Origin: an uncultured Pseudomonadota bacterium | Lineage (GTDB): Bacteria > Pseudomonadota > Gammaproteobacteria > Burkholderiales > SG8-39 | Direction of reading: 5' to 3' | Assembly: GCA_903909415.1 (NCBI GenBank) | Contig: CAIVVS010000080.1 | Coordinates: 1 to 55,229, forward strand | Length of the DNA stretch: 55,229 nt | Program-made: the position numbers and the translations under genes | Part shown: piece by piece, positions 39,919-47,484 of the stretch | How the letters are laid out: each line of letters starts with the position of its first letter | How positions within the stretch are numbered: position 1 is the first letter of the stretch | Notes under the pieces: generated by a model | What the model was told of the DNA's origin: nothing | What the model saw: the letters and a program-made list of their open reading frames with translations, nothing else | The model's database searches: none

Positions 39919-40094
39919 TGCGTGCTGGTTGAAAGAGACATGAGTTCTCTCAATCACGCTACAGGTGCGCTGCTTCGCGGTCCGCGGCTCTGGAATCGGG
40001 TGCGCGGCGGAGGCAACCGCCGCAGAGGCACGAACGCAAAGGCGCTGGCACCCCGGGCGCGCCTTGCCCACAGCGGGCGGGGCAGGCGCTGTCC

Positions 40095-41591
40095 TCAGGA
40101 GGTAGGGGACGTGCCCGTATCCAGGAGCGGCAGCTGGAGGATGATCCGGGTGCCCTGGCCGGGCTCGCTGTCGATCCTGGCGCTGCCATTGGACTGGCCG
40201 CAGAATCCATGCACCATGGCGAGCCCCAGGCCGGTGCCGTGGGCCGCGTCCTTGGTGGTGAAGAACGGCTCGAACGCGCGGTTGCGGACCTCCGGCGACA
40301 TGCCGGGGCCGTTGTCCCCCACCGAGAGCTCGGCGTACCGTTCGCTGCCCGACGGGGAATGAGTCGTGTCGGCTTGGTCCCTGACGCAGGCGCGCAAGAC
40401 CAGCTTTCCCCTGCCGGCCATCGCATCGCGCGCGTTGGCCGCGAGGTTGAGCACTGCGCTCTCCAGGCCGCCTATGTCCACGTTGATCGGCACGGGAAGC
40501 TCGCCGAGTTCGTCGATTACCTGCACGCCGCTTCCCACCGTGGTCCTGACCAGCGGCAGCAGTTCCCGGACGTGCGTGGACAGGTCCACCCTCTCCGGCG
40601 TCAGGGTCTGCCGGCTCGCGAGGGCCAGCAGCGACCTGGTCAGGTGTTTGCCGCGAAGCGCGGCGCCGAGGGCAGCATCGACGCGGGTGCGCCAGGGTGC
40701 ATCCGGCGGAATCGTTTCCACCAGCACGTCCAGGTTGCCCATGATCACGCCGAGCATGTTGCTGAAATCGTGCGCCAGCCCCCCGGTCAGGCGGCCGATC
40801 GCTTCCATCTTCTGGGCCTGGAACAAATGCTCCCGGGCGATGCGGGCGTTCTCGGCAGTGACAGCCAGACGCTCGCGGCTCGCCTGCAGTTCCATCTCCG
40901 TCAATTCCAGCCGCCCGGACATTTCGGCTTCCAGCTTCAACGCGGCGACTTCGACCGACTTCTCGCGCATCTCGGCGTCGGTCCTGGCGATCCGCAGCGC
41001 CTGCTCGGCCAGCGCGCGCTGGGTCACCTCGTGGGCGGTGCCAATGATGCCCAGCAGCCGGCGGTTCTCGGTGAGTTCCACGTACAGCGACGTGATCGGC
41101 GCGATACCCGTGATCTCCGCAGTTTCCTGTGCGGTCCACCCGCCAGGACGGTCCGTCCAGGTTGCGATCACGTGGGTGTCGCCCCTGGCTGCGGGAAGTG
41201 GAATGGCGAGGTAGCTGGTGGCCCCCGCCGCGACGAATTCCTCGATTATGGGGAAGCGCTTTTCGCGGCCGATATGGGCGCAGTCCAGGTCCAGCGCCTT
41301 TCGTGTCACGCGGACCAGTTCGACCGGGCTGTTGCGGTGCTCTTCAGTCTCCAGGAAGCCCCATGCACGCTCGAAAGAGGTGACCAGTCCGGTCTTCCGC
41401 GTCCAGGCGTAGCCCAGTCCCGACAGGGCGGGGTGTTCCGTCATGACCGACAGGGACACCCGGGCCGGCGCCAGGCCACGCGACGCCATCGCGGCGGCGA
41501 CTGCTTCGACCAGCCTGTTCAGGTCCAGCGCGTGCGTACCGAACTCGAGAACCCGCTGCTGCAGCGACACGATCCAAGAGGGAGGGAACAT
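40095..41591 (-). CDS. Soluble sensor histidine kinase
   Basis: This 498-residue protein has no membrane helix. Residues ~10-175 form a sensor domain (VSLSVMTEHPALSGLGYAW, FPIIEEFVAAGATSYLAIP, ATWTDRPGGW), which resembles the region found ahead of many class III adenylate cyclases. A coiled coil (~190-262) follows, then HisKA with His274 in GGLAHDFSNMLGVIMGNLD. The catalytic domain has the N box (LNLAANARDAM, Asn386), G1 DNGPGMS and G2 GTGLGLAMVHGF. No response regulator lies next to it. ATG 41591 is used; the earlier in-frame start lacks homology. Signal and partner are unknown. Confidence 0.88.
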   Translation of the reverse strand: MFPPSWIVSLQQRVLEFGTHALDLNRLVEAVAAAMASRGLAPARVSLSVMTEHPALSGLGYAWTRKTGLVTSFERAWGFLETEEHRNSPVELVRVTRKALDLDCAHIGREKRFPIIEEFVAAGATSYLAIPLPAARGDTHVIATWTDRPGGWTAQETAEITGIAPITSLYVELTENRRLLGIIGTAHEVTQRALAEQALRIARTDAEMREKSVEVAALKLEAEMSGRLELTEMELQASRERLAVTAENARIAREHLFQAQKMEAIGRLTGGLAHDFSNMLGVIMGNLDVLVETIPPDAPWRTRVDAALGAALRGKHLTRSLLALASRQTLTPERVDLSTHVRELLPLVRTTVGSGVQVIDELGELPVPINVDIGGLESAVLNLAANARDAMAGRGKLVLRACVRDQADTTHSPSGSERYAELSVGDNGPGMSPEVRNRAFEPFFTTKDAAHGTGLGLAMVHGFCGQSNGSARIDSEPGQGTRIILQLPLLDTGTSPTS

Positions 41592-41744
41592 CAATTTGCG
41601 CTTGTTGCTTCTGAAAGGGGCCGCACGCTGCCTGGTGCGGTATCGACGCGGCAATCAGCCGCATTCCCCGAGCCTAAGCGTGGATGTTGTGAACGCGCTG
41701 GTCCAGAACGCCGCGGAATCGTGCTGCTGGATCCGATGCGGTAC

Positions 41745-41810
41745 TGGCGGAGAGAGAGGGATTCGAACCCTCGATACGGATTTTGTCCGTATAACGCCTT
41801 AGCAGGGCGC
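41745..41810 (-). pseudogene. 3' fragment of tRNA-Ser (anticodon GCU)
   Basis: Minus-strand bases 41810-41745 contain the anticodon arm (GCGCC CT-GCT-AA GGCGT), a 7-bp variable arm (ATACGGA/TCCGTAT), the T-arm GAGGGTTCGAATCCCTC, the 3' acceptor strand TCTCTCC, G and CCA. The expected 5' acceptor GGAGAGA and the D-arm are absent: upstream sequence is a C-run and an unrelated hairpin. The break at the anticodon stem is where tyrosine integrases typically cross over, so this looks like one half of an attachment-site duplication, not a working tRNA. Confidence 0.8.
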
Positions 41811-41824
41811 CCCCCCGATTTACG

Positions 41825-41846
41825 AACGCCTTGCGGCGTTTTTTGC
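41825..41846 (+). terminator. Hairpin with T-run abutting the tRNA-Ser fragment
   Basis: AACGCC-TTGC-GGCGTT followed by TTTTT forms a small terminator reading on the plus strand. No plus-strand gene ends here, so it may be left from the element that once joined the tRNA fragment. Confidence 0.5.
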
Positions 41847-41942
41847 CTCTCGGGCGTCCCGGTTGGAACGCGGTGCGAATGATAGCACGAGGGCTTTGGG
41901 GGGGTGCAGCTACCGCCTTGTTTCTGCTATAGTTCGCAGTCT

Positions 41943-42019
41943 GCGCCCGTAGCTCAGTTGGATAGAGTACCTGGCTACGAACCAGGGGGTCGTGGGTTCG
42001 AATCCTGCCGGGCGCGCCA
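41943..42019 (+). tRNA. tRNA-Arg (anticodon ACG)
   Basis: The acceptor GCGCCCG pairs with CGGGCGC, then G and encoded CCA. The D-arm AGCTCAGTTGGATAGAGT, anticodon loop CTACGAA and T-arm GTGGGTTCGAATCCTGC are intact. The ACG anticodon would need A-to-I editing by TadA to read CGU/CGC/CGA. Confidence 0.97.
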
Positions 42020-42028
42020 GAAGTACCA

Positions 42029-42060
42029 AAGGCCTTGTCGAGAGACAAGGCCTTTTCGTT
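42029..42060. terminator. Terminator after tRNA-Arg
   Basis: An 11-bp perfect stem AAGGCCTTGTC/GACAAGGCCTT with a GAGA loop is followed by TTCGTTTT. It also lies after the convergent desaturase gene and may work for both strands. Confidence 0.88.
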
Positions 42061-42101
42061 TTCAGGGTCCCGGCACGGCGCCGGAACCCGGTCCCGCGTT
42101 C

Positions 42102-43145
42102 TCAGGCGTAGCTGCGCAGGTGCTTCGAGAAATCCGCCAGCGGCGGGATGCCGCTGCTGTCGGCCCGCTGGCACCAGGCCTGCAGCCTCGCCAGCAACTG
42201 CTCGCGCGAGGCGAGCGACCGGCCCCACAGGGCGAGCAACTCGTCGCGCATCTGCGCCATGGTGGCCTTTTCCGGGCCCGTGGGTCCGACGCGCTTCATC
42301 GACCACTCGTAGCTGTCGATCACGTCATAGCGGTGCAGCATCACCGCCTGCAGCATGGCCTCGTCCACGGCGGTTCGGGGCTCGATGAACTTCGGCACCG
42401 GCACCACGCGCTTGATCTTCGCCAGGCCCAGCGCCTGCATGACGCGCAGGTACATCCAGCCGATGTCGAACTCGTACCAGCGGGTGGAGAAGCGCGCCGA
42501 GGTGGTGTAGGCGTGGTGGTTGTTGTGCAGCTCCTCGCCGCCGATCAGGATGCCGATGGGGAAGATGTTGGTGCTGGCGTCGTCGGTGGACCAGTTGCGG
42601 TAGCCCCAGAAGTGGCCCACGCCGTTGATCACCCCGGCCGCCCAGAACGGGATCCAGGCGATCTGCGTGATGAAGATCAGTGCGCCGGGAACGATGCCGA
42701 ACACCAGCAGGTCGATGAGCGCCATCATCGTCAGGCCGAGCAGCACGTAGCGCGAGTAGAGCCTGCGCTCCAGCCAGTCGTCCGGCGTGCCGTCGCCGTA
42801 GCGCGCGATGGTCGCCTGGTTGGCGGCTTCCTTCACGTACAGGAACACGCCGCCCCACAGCACGCGGTGGATGCCATGCACCTGCGGGCTGTGCGGGTCC
42901 TCCGGCGTCTCGCGCTTGGCGTGGTGCTTGCGGTGCACCGCCACCCATTCGCGCGTGGCCATGCCCGTGGTCAGCCACAGCCACACGCGGAAGAAGTGGG
43001 CCGCCACCGGGTGGAAGGCCACCGCCCGGTGCGCCTGGCCGCGGTGCAGGAACAGGGTGACGGACACGATGGTGACGTGGGTCAGCAGCAGCGCCGCGAT
43101 CACGTTGCCCCACCAGGGCAGGTCGAGCAGGCCGGAGAACAGCAT
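42102..43145 (-). CDS. Acyl-CoA/acyl-lipid delta-9-type fatty acid desaturase
   Basis: This 347-residue membrane di-iron enzyme has the three His boxes HRGQAH (34-39), HRKHH (71-75) and HNNHH (207-211), with hydrophobic spans around 10-32, 50-62, 133-160 and 165-180. It introduces a cis double bond into saturated acyl chains and so adjusts membrane fluidity; regiospecificity is inferred from the family. The ~75-residue soluble C-terminus is typical of betaproteobacterial members. It starts 13 bases after the lipoprotein gene and ends the csbD-lipoprotein-desaturase operon. Confidence 0.92.
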   Translation of the reverse strand: MLFSGLLDLPWWGNVIAALLLTHVTIVSVTLFLHRGQAHRAVAFHPVAAHFFRVWLWLTTGMATREWVAVHRKHHAKRETPEDPHSPQVHGIHRVLWGGVFLYVKEAANQATIARYGDGTPDDWLERRLYSRYVLLGLTMMALIDLLVFGIVPGALIFITQIAWIPFWAAGVINGVGHFWGYRNWSTDDASTNIFPIGILIGGEELHNNHHAYTTSARFSTRWYEFDIGWMYLRVMQALGLAKIKRVVPVPKFIEPRTAVDEAMLQAVMLHRYDVIDSYEWSMKRVGPTGPEKATMAQMRDELLALWGRSLASREQLLARLQAWCQRADSSGIPPLADFSKHLRSYA

Positions 43146-43158
43146 GGCGGGCCGCCGG

Positions 43159-43725
43159 TTATTGGCCGCCGATGGAAACGGCGAAGTTCAGCGTTTCCAT
43201 CTTGTAGGCGGTGGGCGTGTAGGTCAGCGCGAGGCGGATTTCGCGCAGGTTCTTCGCCTTGAGCGCGGCCACCGGGAACTCGGCGTCGATGGATTGCGTC
43301 GTGTCCTGGCCCGGATCGAGTCGGTCATTGCTGTTGTAGGACGAACCCACCTTGATGCTGGGCGCGCTGCGCTTGTCTTCCATCTCGATCTGCTTGCCGG
43401 CCATGTCGATGTACTGGACCTGCGCGGCGATCAGGCGCACCGACTGGTCGGTGGAGATGTTCTTCAGCACCAGCTTGCCGCTCAGCTTGGCGGGCGTGGT
43501 GACCTTGCCGGAGCCGGCTTCGACACGCTCGGTGACCTTCATCTCGCTCAGGTCGCCGGTGACGATGCCGGACTTCACCTTGAGCGAGTCGGGGGTGACG
43601 CTGTAGGTCTTGTCGCTGATCGCGGCGACGGCGGCCGTAGGCTGCTGCGTGCAGCCGGAGGCGAGGGCGGCGGTGACGGCCGCAGTTGCAACGACGGCGA
43701 TCAGGCTGGCGTGGGTCGGTTTCAT
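43159..43725 (-). CDS. Lipoprotein of unknown function
   Basis: This 188-residue protein has a lipoprotein signal, with Ala-rich core and lipobox LASGC (Cys25). The mature part is mostly beta-strand-like (KTYSVTPDSLKVKSGIVTG, KLVLKNISTDQSVRLIAAQVQYIDMAG), reminiscent of small immunoglobulin-like envelope lipoproteins. I do not recognise the family. Asp after the Cys is absent (Thr at +2), which suggests outer-membrane sorting. It lies directly between csbD and the desaturase. ATG 43725 with AAGGAACG ahead sets the start. Confidence 0.8.
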   Translation of the reverse strand: MKPTHASLIAVVATAAVTAALASGCTQQPTAAVAAISDKTYSVTPDSLKVKSGIVTGDLSEMKVTERVEAGSGKVTTPAKLSGKLVLKNISTDQSVRLIAAQVQYIDMAGKQIEMEDKRSAPSIKVGSSYNSNDRLDPGQDTTQSIDAEFPVAALKAKNLREIRLALTYTPTAYKMETLNFAVSIGGQ

Positions 43726-43810
43726 GGGGCGTTCCTTGTGCGGGTGCTTCGGGAGTGCGGGCTCCGGGCCCGTGTCGGACGGGCCGCGGAGCGGGGTGTC
43801 GTTGCCTTGC

Positions 43811-44038
43811 TCAGTGCGCGGCCTTGGCCTGCTCGGCATCGTCCAGCCGCTTGTGCCAGTCCTTGAGCTGCTTTTCGGTCTGGTCGGCGTTGATGCCGTA
43901 GGCCTGCTGCAGCGCCTGGCACAGCGCGTCGCGGCGGCCGCCGGTGTCTTCGAGCGTCACGTCGTCCAGCTTTTTCCACTGGCGCGCGGCCTGGGGCTTG
44001 AAGTCGGCCCAATGGCTTTCGATGTAGTCCCACTTCAT
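43811..44038 (-). CDS. CsbD family stress protein
   Basis: This 75-residue hydrophilic protein starts MKWDYIESHWADFKPQ and holds WKKLDDVTLEDTGGRRDAL and QAYGINADQTEKQLKDW. This is the CsbD/YjbJ layout of a small helical stress-induced protein, molecular role unknown. AAGGGAA precedes ATG 44038. It heads an apparent operon with a lipoprotein and a fatty-acid desaturase, opposite a TetR gene. Confidence 0.85.
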   Translation of the reverse strand: MKWDYIESHWADFKPQAARQWKKLDDVTLEDTGGRRDALCQALQQAYGINADQTEKQLKDWHKRLDDAEQAKAAH

Positions 44039-44413
44039 GGTGATTCCCTTGTCTGCATGGCGATGAAACGGTGGCGGCTGCCGTGGCGGCAGCGATGCGG
44101 TCTGCCCGTGCCTGCGGCGCGGGCGCGAGCGTGGGTGGAAGCGGAATGCGGGCGGCCCGCAACGGTCCTGGGGGACTGTTGCGGGTCGCGGAGGGTCCGC
44201 GCGGTGTGTACGGGTGCGCCGGGGAGGCGGGGGCGGTGGGTGCTTCGGTACCGCCGGGTCTGCCCGGATCGAGAAAGGGGGAGGTGCGGGGAACTGCGGT
44301 GGCGTTGCGGCGCCGGCGGCTTGGCTCTGGAGGGCCTGGGTGCCCGGCGTCATGCGTCAACTTCTGGTGCTATGATACCGACCGGTCACTCTCCCGTCAA
44401 CCCGCCGGAATCG
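44039..44413. other. Divergent 375-base region between csbD and tetR
   Basis: No gene is supported. It should hold the promoters of csbD (minus) and tetR (plus). The only clear element is the TATGAT plus GACCGGTC palindrome next to tetR; the csbD side shows a ribosome site but no obvious promoter. Confidence 0.5.
44371..44387 (+). promoter_or_regulatory. Candidate TetR operator and -10 of the tetR gene
   Basis: TATGAT (44371-44376) is followed by CGACCGGTCAC with the perfect palindrome GACCGGTC (44380-44387), a core often bound by TetR-family repressors. Position 27-43 bases before ATG 44414 suits autorepression. Confidence 0.45.
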
Positions 44414-45037
44414 ATGCCCAAGAAGCCCGCCATCCCTGTGCAGCCCACCACTGAAGCCCCCGCCGCCGAGCGCCGCAGCGCGCGTGACAGGGTGTTCGAG
44501 ACCGCCTCGGACCTGTTCTACCGCAAGGGCATACGCGCGGTCGGCGTCGAGGCGATCGCCGCCGAGGCGAACACGACCAAGATGAGCCTGTACCGCAACT
44601 TCCCGTCCAAGGACGAGCTGGTGGCGGCCTGGCTGCGCGACCATGACGCCAAGTTCTGGCTGCGCTGGGATGCGATGACCCAGAAACACCCGGATGACCC
44701 GGGCAAGCAGCTGCTGGCGGCGTTCACGCTCTTGTCCAAGCACGTGGCCGATCCCGAGGCGCGCGGCTGCCCGATGGCCAATACCGCGGTGGAGATCACG
44801 GAAACCGACCACCCGGCGCGCAAGGTGATCGAGGACCACAAGGCCGAGCTGCGCCGCCGCCTGGCCGCGCTGTGCGGCGCGCTGGGCGCAGCCGATGCGC
44901 GCAGCCTCGCCGACCAGTTGTTCCTGCTGATGGAGGGCGCGCACGTCAGCTCGCAGCTGCCCGGCACGCGCGTGCCGGCCTCCAACCTGCTGCGCGCGGC
45001 CAGCGCGCTGGTCGAGGCGGGCATCCGGACGCGCTGA
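44414..45037 (+). CDS. TetR/AcrR family transcriptional regulator
   Basis: This 207-residue one-domain-pair repressor has a helix-turn-helix at residues ~25-68 (ETASDLFYRKGIRAVGVEAIAAEANTTKMSLYRNF, read across two helices), which is the TetR_N signature, and an all-helical ligand domain with GCPMANTAVEI, common in the group that controls oxidoreductase or stress genes. ATG 44414 is preferred because the earlier in-frame ATG 44372 lies in the -10/operator. It faces away from the csbD-lipoprotein-desaturase operon, its most likely target besides itself. Confidence 0.88.
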   Translation: MPKKPAIPVQPTTEAPAAERRSARDRVFETASDLFYRKGIRAVGVEAIAAEANTTKMSLYRNFPSKDELVAAWLRDHDAKFWLRWDAMTQKHPDDPGKQLLAAFTLLSKHVADPEARGCPMANTAVEITETDHPARKVIEDHKAELRRRLAALCGALGAADARSLADQLFLLMEGAHVSSQLPGTRVPASNLLRAASALVEAGIRTR

Positions 45038-45094
45038 ACCCGTCGTCCTGCCGCGGTGTCCTGCCATGGCCGACGCGCTTGCCTCGGCCTGGCG

Positions 45095-46765
45095 CTATCC
45101 CTTGGCGGCAGGCGGCCGGTTGCGGGCCTGAAGGGCGGCAGCGACGGCGTCGTGCAGCGAGGCCGTCGTCACCGGCTTGGTCAGTACGATGTCCGCGGGG
45201 CTGCAATCCGGCGGGGTGTGCGGCACCAGCTCGACGGATGTCATAAGGATGATCACGGGGCCGCCGGTGCCGCCCGTGGCACTGCGCAGGGCGCGTGCGG
45301 TGGCGATGCCGTCCATGCCGGCGGTCATCTTCGAGTCCAGCAGGATCACGTGTCGCGGTGACCACGTGCTGCCCGGCTGCGAAACATGTTGGAGGATGCC
45401 CTCGCCGGAGGAAAACCCGGTCGGTGTCCAGCCCAGCCTGACGACGACGTTGAGCAGCGCCTCCAGGGCGAACGGGCTGTTGCAGGCCATCAGGACGTCC
45501 AGCCCCGCCATTTCCGGCAAGGAATGCCATGTGCCGGCGGGTTGCCCGGCAGTGGGGGCAGTCCAGAATGCGCTGCCCTCGATGGCCGCATGCCTGACCG
45601 GGACCATTTCGCCCGAACGGAGGTCCGGTGGGGTGAGGGCGCGCGCCTCCGCGCTGGCCCCGGGGCTGTGGCCTTGCAGGTGCGGGGTGGCGTGGCCTTG
45701 CCCCGGCATCACGGGCGTGGCGTTGTCGGCCCGGGCTGCGCCGAGGGCGAGGCCTGGATATGCCGGCACGGCATTGCCCGTCCCCGGTGCCGCAGCGTCT
45801 TCCTCCCGGGAGCGGGCGGGCCCGGCCGTCCGCCATCCCGCGAACCAGGCTATCCATGCGATGAACGCGAGCAGCACGGTGATGGCCACGTCGGAAAAAG
45901 TCAGGTTGTGCAATAGGCGGGCGCCCGCAGACGGGCGCGGGACGGCGATGGCCACGCTCCATTGCGAGTTCGGGGAACGGCTGTACGCCACCACGGTCGG
46001 CACGCCATCCGGGTCGAGTGCGTCGAACGTGCCCTGGGCCGGGCCCCGGATGCGCTTGAGCAGTTCCCGGACGGCGTTGGCGCCGATCTTCCCCTCATGG
46101 CCCGCCGTCCCCGCCGCCACGATGCCCTTGCTGTCGACAATGGCGGCCATCCATGACGCCTGCAGCCGCTGCCTGTGGAGGACATCATGTAACTGGTCGG
46201 CCGCCAACCCGATGCTCAGTGCATAGGCGGTGGCACCGTTGACCGGCACCGGGACGTCAACCGTGATCCTGTTCGCGCCGGAGAGGGCGCTCTTGGGCCG
46301 GTACGAAACCACCGGCCGTCCGCTGTCGAGCACGCGGCGCAGCTGTTCCGGGTCGCCGTGGGGCGGCAGGGTCTCACCGAAAGGACGCAGCGTGTCGAGC
46401 AGTTGGCGCCCGGTCCGGTCGCTGAGCACCACGTTGCTCCCGTTTTTCCCGACCGCGACCAGTTCACGGGCGCTGCGGTGGAAGCCCGCCAAGTCCTGCC
46501 TGGCAAGAAAGCTGGAGGTGGCCAGCGCATGCCCGAGGAGTTCCGCGTTCAGCAATTCGGCGTCCACCGACTGCGACAGGGCCCGGACGGTCCGAACCGC
46601 GTCCTGCGCGGGCCGCTCGCCGGCTTCGGGGCCGGCGAAAAGGAACACGACCATCGCGCCGGACAGGGCGGACAGCACGCAGGCAAGAGAGAGCCTGGCA
46701 ACACGCAAACGCCGGGGATGTGCCGCACCGATGTCGGCGTCGGTGCCGGTAGCGGGCATCGTCAC
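45095..46765 (-). CDS. Membrane sensor-receiver protein lacking a kinase domain
   Basis: This 556-residue protein has a membrane helix (~23-45), a periplasmic double-Cache-like sensor (~50-285, with DVPVPVNGATAYALSIGL and AAIVDSKGIVAAGTAG) and a second helix (~290-311). A 110-residue Ala/Pro/Gly linker follows, then a receiver-like domain (~422-548). The receiver keeps Asp477 (LLDSKM), Thr509 (LMTS) and Lys530 (LTKP), but the N-terminal acidic pair is Ala427-Cys428, so Mg-dependent phosphorylation is doubtful. No HisKA, ATPase, GGDEF or HAMP is seen. The GTG start overlaps the stop of the Crp-like gene (GTGA); ATG 46759 is an alternative. Confidence 0.82.
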   Translation of the reverse strand: MTMPATGTDADIGAAHPRRLRVARLSLACVLSALSGAMVVFLFAGPEAGERPAQDAVRTVRALSQSVDAELLNAELLGHALATSSFLARQDLAGFHRSARELVAVGKNGSNVVLSDRTGRQLLDTLRPFGETLPPHGDPEQLRRVLDSGRPVVSYRPKSALSGANRITVDVPVPVNGATAYALSIGLAADQLHDVLHRQRLQASWMAAIVDSKGIVAAGTAGHEGKIGANAVRELLKRIRGPAQGTFDALDPDGVPTVVAYSRSPNSQWSVAIAVPRPSAGARLLHNLTFSDVAITVLLAFIAWIAWFAGWRTAGPARSREEDAAAPGTGNAVPAYPGLALGAARADNATPVMPGQGHATPHLQGHSPGASAEARALTPPDLRSGEMVPVRHAAIEGSAFWTAPTAGQPAGTWHSLPEMAGLDVLMACNSPFALEALLNVVVRLGWTPTGFSSGEGILQHVSQPGSTWSPRHVILLDSKMTAGMDGIATARALRSATGGTGGPVIILMTSVELVPHTPPDCSPADIVLTKPVTTASLHDAVAAALQARNRPPAAKG

Positions 46766-47484
46766 ATCCGGGAGGACCGGTACAGGTCATTGACCGTGCG
46801 GTAGCAACTGCAGGCCGCCGAGGCGAGTCCGCGCTCGTTGAGGATGGCGAGCCGGCCGCGGCTGTAGGTGATGAGTTGGCGCTTCTGCAGTCCGCTGGCC
46901 GCCTCGCTGATGCCCACCCGTCGCACGCCCAGTATGCGGGCGAGGAACCCCTGGGTGATCGGGAATTCCCTGCCGTGGACGCGATCGCGGGTCATCAGCA
47001 ACCAGCGCGCCATGCGTTCGGTCACCAGGTGGAAGCGGTTGCAGGCGGCCGTCTGCGCCACCTGCGCCATCAGCAGCCCGGTGTAGCGCAACAGTTCCCG
47101 CTGCAGCACCGGCCTGCGCGCGACATGCTGGCGCAATGCCGACGCTTTCATGCGCATCCCCTGCCCGCCGACCGAGACGATGGCAAGGAACGGCGATGCG
47201 GCCATGCCCAGCGCCACTGCGACGCCGACCATGCCCTCGGGCCCGACCAGTGCCGATTCGGCGGCGCGGTCTGCGTCCACCGACGTGAGCAGCGACACCA
47301 TGGCGTTGACGGGGAAGTAGACGTGCTCGATGCGTTGGTGCGGCTGGTGTAGCACCTGGCCGAACGCCAGGTTGACGGTTTCCAGGTCGGGCATCAGCTT
47401 CTTCAACTCGCCCTTGGGGAGGGCGCCTAGCAGTTCGCTTGAGGCGGTGGTGTACGACGACACGATTTGAAATGCGCCTTGCAT
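46762..47484 (-). CDS. Crp/Fnr family transcriptional regulator
   Basis: This 240-residue protein has a cyclic-nucleotide-binding-like beta-roll at ~25-140 (FGQVLHQPHQRIEHVYFP, SALVGPEGMVGVAVALG) and a Crp-type winged helix at ~170-225 (FPITQGFLARILGVRRVGISEAA). The N-terminus lacks the FNR cysteines, so an iron-sulfur sensor is unlikely. Whether it binds cAMP is unclear. ATG 47484 has AAGGGA six bases ahead. It is translationally coupled to the sensor-receiver gene that follows. Confidence 0.88.
   Translation of the reverse strand: MQGAFQIVSSYTTASSELLGALPKGELKKLMPDLETVNLAFGQVLHQPHQRIEHVYFPVNAMVSLLTSVDADRAAESALVGPEGMVGVAVALGMAASPFLAIVSVGGQGMRMKASALRQHVARRPVLQRELLRYTGLLMAQVAQTAACNRFHLVTERMARWLLMTRDRVHGREFPITQGFLARILGVRRVGISEAASGLQKRQLITYSRGRLAILNERGLASAACSCYRTVNDLYRSSRM

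Noticed and set aside
40002..40023. Hairpin GCGGCGG/CCGCCGC as terminator of the histidine kinase gene
   Set aside because: It has no T-run on the minus strand; it is probably incidental GC pairing.
41745..41850. Intact tRNA-Ser(GCU)
   Set aside because: I looked for GGAGAGA and a D-arm up to 41940 on the minus strand and found neither, so only the 3' part is present.
41443..41882. Plus-strand frames ending ERDSNPRYGFCPYNALAG
   Set aside because: These are translations of the reverse of the tRNA-Ser fragment, not a protein.
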